DNA from: Nocardioides soli
Lineage (GTDB): Bacteria; Actinomycetota; Actinomycetes; Propionibacteriales; Nocardioidaceae
Assembly (NCBI RefSeq): GCF_014191495.1
Contig: NZ_JACHWR010000002.1
Coordinates: 186,001 to 250,000, forward strand
Length of the DNA stretch: 64,000 nucleotides
Direction of reading: 5' to 3'
Part shown: in pieces, positions 16,180 through 22,627 of the stretch
How positions within the stretch are numbered: position 1 is the first letter of the stretch
Layout: each line of letters begins with the position of its first letter
Made by a program: the position numbers and the translations under genes
Notes under the pieces: generated by a model
Databases searched by the model: none
Told to the model about the DNA's origin: nothing
The model's input: only the letters and a program-made list of their open reading frames with translations

Positions 16180-17361
16180 TCAGCGGTCGAGGCCTGTGGA
16201 GAGCCGCTCCAGGGCCTGCTCGATCTCGCTGCCGGGACCCGCGAAGCTCATCCGCACGAACCGGGGCCCGTCGACGGTGTCGAAGTCGATGCCTGGCGCC
16301 ATCGCGACGCCGGTACGAGCGAGCAGGTCGTGGCAGAACGCCATCGTGTCGTCGGTGAGGTGACCGACGTCGGCGTACATGTAGAACGCGCCGTCCGCCG
16401 GCGCCAGCTCGGTGATGCCGATCCGGGGCAGGCCGTCGAGGAGGAGCCGGCGGTTCTCGGCGTAGCGGGCGACGTGGCCGTCGAGCTCGGCGTACGTCGC
16501 CTCGTCGAACGCCGCGAGGCAGGCCCGCTGCGCGATCACCGGCGGGCAGATCGTGAAGTTGCCGGTCAGCACGTCGACCGCGCGGCGCAGCCGCTCGGGG
16601 ACGAGCATCCAGCCGATCCGCCAGCCGGTCATCGAGAAGTACTTGCTGAAGCTGGAGAAGACGACCGCCTCGCGGCTGGTCTCCCAGGCGCTGCGCGCCA
16701 GGTGGGGCTCTGTCATCTCTGGGCGGTACTCGATGCCGTGGTAGATCTCGTCGGAGATCAGCTGGATGCGCTGCTCCTCGCAGTACGTCGCGAGCGCGGC
16801 GAGCTCGCCCGGCAGCAGCATCGTGCCGGTGGGGTTCGCGGGGCTGGCCACGACCAGGCCCTTGATGTCGCCGAGCTGGCTGAGCTGCTCCACGGTGGGC
16901 TGGAACCGGGTCTCCGGGCCGGTCGGGATCTCGACGACCTCGCAGCCGAGCGCGGTGAGCACGTTGCGGTAGCAGGGGTAGCCCGGCCGCGCCATCGCCA
17001 CCCGGTCGCCGACCTCGAACGCCGCCAGGAAGGCCAGCAGGAAGCCGCCGCTGCTCCCCGTCGTCACCACGACCTCGTCCGGGTCGACCTCGATGCCGTG
17101 CGCCCGCTTGTGATGCCGGGCGATCGCCTGGCGCAGCTCGAGGATGCCGGTCGCCGGCGTGTAGCCGAGCGGGTCGCCCGAGTCGAGCAGCCGCTTGGCC
17201 TCCTCGCGCACCGGGGCCGGCGCCCCGGTCATCGGCTGACCGGCCAGCAGGTTGAGCAGGTCGCCGTGGGTGCGCTGGCGGGCCGCCGAGGCCGCCAGCA
17301 GGTCCATCACGTGGAACGGCGGCACGTTCGCCCGGCTGGCCACCTGGAAGCGGTCGGTCAT
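16180..17361 (-). CDS. PLP-dependent class I/II aminotransferase
   Basis: A 393-aa fold-type I aminotransferase. The PLP lysine lies in SSFSKYFSMTGWRIGW; NPTG occurs in ASPANPTGTML, and SDEIYHGIEY holds the Asp that binds the pyridine nitrogen. The C-terminal Arg in RFVRMSFAGP would bind the substrate carboxylate. It looks like the AspC/AlaA-like group, so a 2-oxo acid/amino acid transaminase is likely; the specificity cannot be read. Start ATG at 17361. Confidence 0.88.
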   Translation of the reverse strand: MTDRFQVASRANVPPFHVMDLLAASAARQRTHGDLLNLLAGQPMTGAPAPVREEAKRLLDSGDPLGYTPATGILELRQAIARHHKRAHGIEVDPDEVVVTTGSSGGFLLAFLAAFEVGDRVAMARPGYPCYRNVLTALGCEVVEIPTGPETRFQPTVEQLSQLGDIKGLVVASPANPTGTMLLPGELAALATYCEEQRIQLISDEIYHGIEYRPEMTEPHLARSAWETSREAVVFSSFSKYFSMTGWRIGWMLVPERLRRAVDVLTGNFTICPPVIAQRACLAAFDEATYAELDGHVARYAENRRLLLDGLPRIGITELAPADGAFYMYADVGHLTDDTMAFCHDLLARTGVAMAPGIDFDTVDGPRFVRMSFAGPGSEIEQALERLSTGLDR

Positions 17362-17381
17362 GGGGCGACTGTACGGGCCGT

Positions 17382-17474
17382 GCGGGTTTTGGCTGCCGGC
17401 GGCCGAAACCCGCGCGACATGCCGGTCGGCCTCGGAGTGTCGTGCGGGTTCTGGCTGTCAGCAGCCGAACCCGC
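17382..17474. repeat. Two related hairpins with co-varying stems
   Basis: Hairpin a pairs GCGGGTTT (17382-17389) with AAACCCGC (17406-17413). Hairpin b pairs GCGGGTTC-TGGCTG (17444-17457) with CAGCCGAACCCGC (17462-17474), with one bulge. The two are direct repeats about 62 bp apart, and the T-A to C-G change at the stem is compensated. They lie upstream of the aminotransferase start in the 371-bp gap 17362-17732. Confidence 0.6.
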
Positions 17475-17529
17475 AGCGTGCCGGTGGTCGAGGAGGGCGT
17501 TCCGCGCGGTTGGGGGCACGGTGGTTGAG

Positions 17530-17577
17530 GAGGGCGTTCTGCGCCCGTCTCGAAACCTCCGTGCCGACTGTCGTGCT
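17530..17577. repeat. Dispersed GTGGTTGAGG...TCGAAACC palindromic repeat
   Basis: GGTTGAGGAGGGCG and CGCCCGTCTCGAAACC form an imperfect hairpin. The same design (GGTGGTTGAGG ... CCTCGAAACCACC) closes the gap at 22569-22616, and a degenerate form occurs near 63435-63490. It looks like a genome-wide REP-like element. Confidence 0.5.
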
Positions 17578-17645
17578 TGAGCCTGCCTCTCGTCTCACCG
17601 GGTTTCGAGACGCGTCGCTCGGCCCTCGCTCCGCTTCGGTCCGAG

Positions 17646-17771
17646 CCGACGCTCCTCAACCTTCGCCGCTTCTCGCTGCCCTCGCGAGCTCGGGCAGCGG
17701 CGGCTCGACCCGACGCTCCTCAACCTTCGCCGCTACTCGCGATCCTCGCGAGCTCGGATCGCGGCGGCTCG
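17646..17771. repeat. Tandem 62-bp repeat with compensatory stem changes
   Basis: Copies 17646-17707 and 17710-17771 share CCGACGCTCCTCAACC and the end GCGGCGGCTCG. The internal stem differs in both arms together: CTGCCC...GGGCAG in copy 1 and CGATCC...GGATCG in copy 2, so base pairing is kept. Copy 2 covers the last codons and the stop of the minus-strand flavoprotein gene. Confidence 0.7.
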
Positions 17772-19205
17772 CCCCGCCCGGCGGCCGAAGAACGAGCCCT
17801 CGCCGAGCTGGGTGCCGGAGCAGTAGCCCTTGCCGTCCTGGGCGATGTTGGACGCGCACGCGCCGGCGGCGTACAGGCCGGGGACCCCCGAGCCGTCGGC
17901 GCGCAGCGCCTCGCCGTCGACCGAGACCCGGATGCCGCCGAGGGTGAAGCCGGCGTACATCGCGTGGCCGAGCCGGAGGTCGAAGACCGCCCAAGGGCCG
18001 GCGTCCTGCGGGGCGAGCCAGTCGGGCGACTTGTGGAAGTCGAGGTCCTCGCCGGCGGCGGCCATCTTGTTGTAGCGCTCGAGCGTGGCCGCGACCGAGC
18101 CCGCCGGCAGCCCGAGCGCAGACTCGAGCTCGGCGATGGTCTCGAAGCCGTCGATCAGCGGCACCAGGGGGAACTTCGGGTACTCGACATGCTCGCTGTC
18201 GACGATCAGGTACGCCGCGTGGTCCTCCTGCTCCATCACGAACTGCGACGTGCGCGAGTGGTAGCAGTCCTCGGCCACGAACCGCTCGCCCCGCTTGTTC
18301 ACGATGAAGCCCGTCATCAGCGCCGACGGCGGGTAGAACGGCGCGGTGATGAACGGCTCGTCCATGTGCTTGAGCTCCGCGCCGGCCGACGCGCCGAGCC
18401 GGATGCCCAGGCCGTCGTCGTACGTCGAGCCCAGCGTGAACGGCTTCTCGGCGAGGGCGGGCGTGTACGCCGCGACCATGTCCGGGTTCATCACGAAGCC
18501 GCCGGCCGCGAGCACCACGGCCGGGGCCGCGATGACACCGGTCGAGTCGAACGACCGCCACGCGACGCCCACGACGGCGCCGGACGACACGACGAGGTTG
18601 GTCGCCCCGGTCTCGTAGCGGACCTCGACGCCCGCCTCGTCGACCCGCGCGCGCAGCAGGTCCATCACCATCTTGGTGCCCTCGGTGTCGCCGGGCACCG
18701 GCACCTTGTGGCCGCGCGGTGCGGGCACGGCCCGCTCCTTGAACGGCCAGACCTTCTCGTTGCCGGTGAACATCAGCCCCTCGGTGCCGGGCTGGATCAC
18801 CGCCTTCTCGGGGTAGTAGGACCGCTCGAACTCGAAGCCCAGCGCCTCGAGCCACCCGAAGTGCTCGACCGACCCGTCGCAGTAGGCGCGGATCTTCTCG
18901 TGCTCCGGCTCCTTGGAGACGGACACGAGGTAGGCGTACATCTCGTCGGCGGAGTCCGACCAGCCGGTCGCCTGCTGCACGGGCGTGCCGCCGCCGAGGT
19001 AGAAGTGGCCCCCCGACATCGACGACGTGCCGCCGTGCACGGCGGCCCGCTCGAGCAGCAGCACCCGCGCACCGGCGCGCGCCGCCTCGAGGGCCGCGCA
19101 GCCGCCGGCGATGCCGAAGCCGACGACGACGACGTCGTACCGCTCCGTGTCGTCGGTCAGCACGGAGGCGTCGAGGGCCTCGGGGATGGCGGTTCCGCTG
19201 CTCAT
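17733..19205 (-). CDS. FAD-dependent oxidoreductase (fumarate reductase/KstD-type flavoprotein)
   Basis: A 490-aa flavoprotein. The dinucleotide fold is at the N-terminus (YDVVVVGFGIAGGCAALEAARAG), followed by HGGTSSMSGG, an AAGGF motif and a C-terminal FAD contact LYAAGACASNIAQDGKGYCSG. This is the fumarate reductase/3-ketosteroid-delta1-dehydrogenase superfamily. A perfect match to the KstR operator consensus (TNNAACNNGTTNNA) lies 11 bp upstream of the ATG at 19205, which supports a role in steroid or related lipid catabolism. The exact substrate is not decided. Its last codons lie inside a repeat unit. Confidence 0.8.
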   Translation of the reverse strand: MSSGTAIPEALDASVLTDDTERYDVVVVGFGIAGGCAALEAARAGARVLLLERAAVHGGTSSMSGGHFYLGGGTPVQQATGWSDSADEMYAYLVSVSKEPEHEKIRAYCDGSVEHFGWLEALGFEFERSYYPEKAVIQPGTEGLMFTGNEKVWPFKERAVPAPRGHKVPVPGDTEGTKMVMDLLRARVDEAGVEVRYETGATNLVVSSGAVVGVAWRSFDSTGVIAAPAVVLAAGGFVMNPDMVAAYTPALAEKPFTLGSTYDDGLGIRLGASAGAELKHMDEPFITAPFYPPSALMTGFIVNKRGERFVAEDCYHSRTSQFVMEQEDHAAYLIVDSEHVEYPKFPLVPLIDGFETIAELESALGLPAGSVAATLERYNKMAAAGEDLDFHKSPDWLAPQDAGPWAVFDLRLGHAMYAGFTLGGIRVSVDGEALRADGSGVPGLYAAGACASNIAQDGKGYCSGTQLGEGSFFGRRAGRAAAIRAREDRE

Positions 19206-19215
19206 GGGGCAAATC

Positions 19216-19229
19216 TAGAACAAGTTCCA
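19216..19229. promoter_or_regulatory. KstR-like operator upstream of the flavoprotein gene
   Basis: TAGAACAAGTTCCA fits TNNAACNNGTTNNA at every fixed position. KstR is the TetR-family repressor of cholesterol-catabolism genes in actinobacteria. The site is 11 bp upstream of the minus-strand start and about 90 bp upstream of the plus-strand antiporter gene, so the flavoprotein is the likelier target. Confidence 0.6.
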
Positions 19230-19319
19230 TTTGTTGGCGACGAGTCGGACACCGTCGACAGGCGGTCGACCCGGCACCGATAGAATGCGGCCCCGCCCGA
19301 CGATCGCCAAGGTAGGCCT

Positions 19320-20834
19320 GTGTCGTTCGACGTCCACGACCTCGACATGTTCGTGCTGGTCGGGTCGGCCGTCACCCTCCTCGCCATCCTGGCCGTCCGG
19401 GTCTCGTCGAAGGCCGGACTGCCCAGCCTGTTGATGTACCTGCTCATGGGCGTCGTCCTGGGCGAGGCCGGCCTCGGCATCCAGTTCGAGAACGCCGAGC
19501 TCGCGCACGCGCTGGGCTTCGCCGCTCTCGCGGTCATCCTCGCCGAGGGTGGCCTGACCACCAACTGGCACGAGATGCGGGCCTCGATCCGGCTCGGCGT
19601 CTCGCTGGCGACCATCGGCGTCGCGATCTCGGTGCTCATCGTCGCGCTCGGTGCGCACTACATCCTCGGGCTGCCGTGGGAGCTCGCGGTGATCCTGGGC
19701 GCCGTGACGTCGCCGACCGACGCGGCCGCGGTGTTCTCCGTGCTGCGCGTGGTGCCGCTCCCGAAGAAGCTCACGGGCTCGCTGGAGACCGAGTCCGGTC
19801 TCAACGACGCCCCGACCGTCGTACTCGTCACGCTGGTGTCCTCAGGCGCCGTCGACGAGCACGGCCCGCTGGGGCTGCTCGGCATCATCGGCTACGAGCT
19901 CGCCGCCGGCACCCTGATCGGTCTGGCGGCCGGGTTCGGCGGTGCCTGGGTGATGCGCCGCGCCGCGCTGCCGTCCTCCGGCCTCTACCCGCTGGCCGTG
20001 CTCACCCTCGCCTTCCTCGGGTACGGCATCGCGACCTCGGTCCACGCCTCCGGCTTCGCCGCGGTGTACGTCGCCGGGCTGGTGCTCGGGAACTCGGAGC
20101 TGCCCCACCGTGCCGCCACCCGCTCGTTCGCCGAGGGTCTGGCGTGGCTGGCCCAGATCGGGCTGTTCGTGATGCTCGGCCTGCTGCTCTCCCCGGGCCG
20201 GATCAACCTCGAGATCGTCGGTCTCGCCGTGGCCGCCGGCCTGATCCTGACCCTGGTGGCGCGCCCGGTCTCGGTGCTGGTCAGCTCGGTCGTGCAGCCG
20301 ATACCGCGGCGCGAGCTCGCCTTCATCTCGTGGGCCGGCCTGCGCGGCGCCGTACCGATCGTGCTGATGACGATCCCGCTCGCGGAGGGCGTCGACCAGG
20401 CTGAACGGCTCTTCGACATCGTCTTCGTGATGGTCGTCGTCTACACCGTGCTCACCGGGCCGACCCTGCCGACCGTGGCCCGGGTGCTCAAGGTCGCGCG
20501 CCGCTCCGAGCCGCGCGGCCTCGACGTCGAGGTCGCGCCCCTGGAGCGGGTCGCGGCCGACCTGCTCCAGGTGTCGATCAGCCCGAGCTCACGGATGCAC
20601 GGCGTCGAGGTCGGCGAGCTGCGGCTGCCGCCGGGGGCATCGGTGTCGATGGTGATCCGGGACGGTCAGACGATCGTCCCCGAGCGTCGTACCGTGCTGC
20701 GCCACGGCGACGACCTGCTGGTCGTCACGCCCCGCAAGCTCCGGGAGCAGACCGAGGAGCGGCTGCGCCAGGTGAGCGCGCACGGCCGGCTGGCCCAGTG
20801 GCTCGGCGACCGGACGCGTCGTCAGCAGCGCTGA
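19320..20834 (+). CDS. K+/H+ antiporter, CPA1 type with C-terminal RCK_C/TrkA-C domain
   Basis: A 504-aa protein with about 12 membrane spans in the first ~385 residues and cation:proton antiporter motifs (GAVTSPTDAAAVFSVL, ESGLNDAPTV with the essential Asp, SWAGLRGAVPIVL). The cytosolic end (about 405-490) resembles a TrkA-C ligand-binding domain: VGELRLPPGASVSMVIRDGQ, LRHGDDLLVV. This is the CvrA/NhaP2 arrangement, so potassium/proton exchange controlled by a nucleotide is likely. GTG at 19320 is used as start. It is monocistronic. Confidence 0.85.
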   Translation: MSFDVHDLDMFVLVGSAVTLLAILAVRVSSKAGLPSLLMYLLMGVVLGEAGLGIQFENAELAHALGFAALAVILAEGGLTTNWHEMRASIRLGVSLATIGVAISVLIVALGAHYILGLPWELAVILGAVTSPTDAAAVFSVLRVVPLPKKLTGSLETESGLNDAPTVVLVTLVSSGAVDEHGPLGLLGIIGYELAAGTLIGLAAGFGGAWVMRRAALPSSGLYPLAVLTLAFLGYGIATSVHASGFAAVYVAGLVLGNSELPHRAATRSFAEGLAWLAQIGLFVMLGLLLSPGRINLEIVGLAVAAGLILTLVARPVSVLVSSVVQPIPRRELAFISWAGLRGAVPIVLMTIPLAEGVDQAERLFDIVFVMVVVYTVLTGPTLPTVARVLKVARRSEPRGLDVEVAPLERVAADLLQVSISPSSRMHGVEVGELRLPPGASVSMVIRDGQTIVPERRTVLRHGDDLLVVTPRKLREQTEERLRQVSAHGRLAQWLGDRTRRQQR

Positions 20835-20861
20835 CCACCCGGCCGACAGTCCGGTCGACCG

Positions 20862-21389
20862 TCAGCCCACCGGTGGGCTGCAGACCTCGGTGTCCGACTG
20901 GACCGTCACGGACTGCTCGCCCGCGGCCAGCTTCGTGGAGCCGAAGTCGTCCCCGACGAGCACGGTGACGCCGGCTCCGATGCCGTCGCGGCGCTCGATC
21001 TCGACGCCCGGGAGGTAGCTCGCGACCAGCTGGACCGCGGGGCTCTCCGGCTCGGTCGTCCAGATCGCGACCCGGCGTACCTTCGCCGACCGGGCGTTGC
21101 CGGAGGTGCCCTCGCTGAAGCCGGCGTCGACGAACAGTTGCATCGTGCGGCCCGCCAGCCCGTCGCGCTGGCCGGCGTTGTAGACGCTCACGGTGACCTG
21201 CTGCCGGTAGAGGTCGGAGCCGGCGCTGACCGGCGTGGTCACGCAGATCGGGCTGTCCACCTTGGCGGGCAGCGGCTTCGTCGTCGCGCTCCAGCCCCAG
21301 ATGGCGGCCACGACGAGCAGCAGGCACAGGACGGCGAGGGTCAGGGCGGTGCGGGCGCCCTGGCTCAGCGGGGTCGTCGACTGGCTCAT
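20862..21389 (-). CDS. LytR C-terminal domain protein with one membrane anchor
   Basis: A 175-aa protein: short cytosolic N-terminus, one membrane span (TALTLAVLCLLLVVAAIWGW), then an extracytoplasmic LytR_C-like domain (VTVSVYNAGQRDGLAGRTMQLF, VTVLVGDDFGS). LytR_C domains accompany cell-wall ligases or stand alone, as in the mycobacterial envelope-integrity protein Cei. ATG at 21389 overlaps the stop of the preceding 98-aa gene, so they form an operon. It ends close to the convergent antiporter gene. Confidence 0.8.
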   Translation of the reverse strand: MSQSTTPLSQGARTALTLAVLCLLLVVAAIWGWSATTKPLPAKVDSPICVTTPVSAGSDLYRQQVTVSVYNAGQRDGLAGRTMQLFVDAGFSEGTSGNARSAKVRRVAIWTTEPESPAVQLVASYLPGVEIERRDGIGAGVTVLVGDDFGSTKLAAGEQSVTVQSDTEVCSPPVG

Positions 21390-21685
21390 CAGCCCTCCAG
21401 TGCGTACACGCGGGCGTGCAGGACGAGGCGCTGCTGGAGGGCGGCGCGCAGCGCCCGGTGCAACCCGTCCTCCAGGTAGTACTCGCCCTGCCACTCGATG
21501 ACGTGCGCGAACAGGTCGCCGTAGAACGTCGAGTCCTCGTCGAGCAGGGCCGCGAGCTGGAGCGTGTCCTTCGTGGTGACCAGCTGGTCCAGGCGTACCT
21601 GGCGCGGCGGCACGTCGGCCCAGGCCCGGGACGAGAGCCCGTGATCGGGGTACGGCCGCCCGACGCCGACACGCTTGAAGATCAC
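21389..21685 (-). CDS. Conserved small actinobacterial protein of unknown function
   Basis: A 98-aa protein: MIFKRVGVGRPYPDHG at the start, then LVTTKDTLQLAALLDEDSTFYGDLFAHVIEWQGEYYLEDGLHRALRAALQQR. The DGLHRALRAAL segment is typical of a small family found next to LytR_C genes. Similar proteins have sometimes been labelled VapB-like antitoxins, but no toxin gene is adjacent and the partner is an envelope protein, so I do not endorse that. ATGA overlap with the LytR_C gene. Confidence 0.7.
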   Translation of the reverse strand: MIFKRVGVGRPYPDHGLSSRAWADVPPRQVRLDQLVTTKDTLQLAALLDEDSTFYGDLFAHVIEWQGEYYLEDGLHRALRAALQQRLVLHARVYALEG

Positions 21686-21766
21686 GGGCGCGACTATAAC
21701 GACGCGCTCCGAACGCCGGCCCCGGGTCGGGGCCGGCCACCGGGTCGGGCGTGGGTCGGGCGTGGA

Positions 21767-21937
21767 TCAGGCCGACCAGCGGATCGCGTCGTCGAAGTGG
21801 TCCGCCAGGGCGTGTACGCCGCGCAGGTCGGTGCGCTCGTCCAGCAGCGACGCGAGGGCGGCCGGGTGCCGCTCCCGCAGCCGGGTCCGCCGGGTGCCGT
21901 GCCGGTCGAGGTCGTTCGGGGTGGTCCGCTCGCTCAT
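21767..21937 (-). CDS. 56-aa hypothetical protein with a strong ribosome-binding site
   Basis: The frame starts MSERTTPNDLDRHGTRRTR and ends DDAIRWSA. A near-perfect AAGGAGG lies just before the ATG at 21937, and this is the main evidence that it is expressed. It is charged, without membrane span or signal peptide, and I do not recognise it. It lies upstream of, and on the same strand as, the 98-aa/LytR_C operon. Confidence 0.5.
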   Translation of the reverse strand: MSERTTPNDLDRHGTRRTRLRERHPAALASLLDERTDLRGVHALADHFDDAIRWSA

Positions 21938-22090
21938 CTGCCGCCTCCTTGGTCGGTGGTGATCGACATCGGTGGCCGTCGTCGGTGGTGGGACGACCGC
22001 CGGTACCCAGGTTGGATCGTTCACATCGCCGGCAGGTTGACGCCGGGTTACGGGCGCGTCACACGTTTCGGTCGGCACCGCGGACTGAAC

Positions 22091-22104
22091 TGGAATACGT
22101 TCTA
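22091..22104. promoter_or_regulatory. KstR-like operator upstream of the SnoaL-like gene
   Basis: TGGAATACGTTCTA matches TNNAACNNGTTNNA with one change (AAT for AAC) and sits inside a longer palindrome from GAACT to AGTTC (22088-22108). It ends five bases before the GTG at 22109, where a bound repressor would block transcription or a leaderless start. Confidence 0.5.
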
Positions 22105-22108
22105 GTTC

Positions 22109-22558
22109 GTGGACGACATCACCGCGATCAGCCAGTTGAAGTACCGCTACCTGCGCACCCTGGACACCAAGGACTGGGACGCCTTCGCCGACTGCTTCCT
22201 GCCCGAGGCGACCGGCGACTACAACGGCCTGGTCTTCGAGGACCGGGCCGCGCTGGTCTCCTACATGCGCGAGAACCTCGGCGAGGGGCTCCTCACCCTG
22301 CACCAGGTGCATCACCCGGAGATCGAGGTCGACGGCGACATCGCCACGGCGCGCTGGTACCTCCAGGACAAGGTGATCGTGCCGGCGTTCCGGTTCATGC
22401 TCGAGGGCGCGGCGTTCTACGACGACCGCTACCTGCGCACGCCCGGCGGCTGGCGGGTGGCGCACACCGGCTACCGCCGTACCTTCGAGATCACCTACGA
22501 CCTGGCCGACCTGCCCGGCCTGAAGGTCAAGGGGCCCGGGGAGCACACGCACGTGTGA
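22109..22558 (+). CDS. SnoaL-like/NTF2-fold protein
   Basis: A 149-aa protein of the nuclear-transport-factor-2 fold: DDITAISQLKYRYLRTLDTKDWDAFADCFLPEATGDYNG at the start, HQVHHPEIEVDGDIATARWYLQDKV in the middle and GGWRVAHTGYRRTFE at the end. Such proteins are small isomerases, hydratases or dehydratases with a conical pocket, and many are encoded in steroid-degradation loci. The KstR-like operator directly upstream fits that. GTG start with no obvious Shine-Dalgarno sequence, so translation may be leaderless. Confidence 0.8.
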   Translation: MDDITAISQLKYRYLRTLDTKDWDAFADCFLPEATGDYNGLVFEDRAALVSYMRENLGEGLLTLHQVHHPEIEVDGDIATARWYLQDKVIVPAFRFMLEGAAFYDDRYLRTPGGWRVAHTGYRRTFEITYDLADLPGLKVKGPGEHTHV

Positions 22559-22568
22559 CGTCGCCGAC

Positions 22569-22616
22569 GGTGGTTGAGGTGCGAAGGCGCCCTGGCGCCT
22601 GAGCCTCGAAACCACC
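22569..22616. terminator. Dispersed palindromic repeat between convergent genes
   Basis: GGTGGTT (22569-22575) pairs with AACCACC (22610-22616) and AGGCGCC (22585-22591) with GGCGCCT (22594-22600). It separates the SnoaL-like gene from eccC, and is the same repeat type as at 17530-17577. Confidence 0.6.
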
Positions 22617-22627
22617 GGCCAAGTCGG

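Noticed and set aside
17646..17771. Insertion sequence ends
   Set aside because: No transposase frame between or near the copies; they are direct, not inverted, and only 2 bp apart.
21389..21685. VapB-type antitoxin
   Set aside because: No toxin gene adjacent; the partner gene encodes a LytR_C envelope protein.
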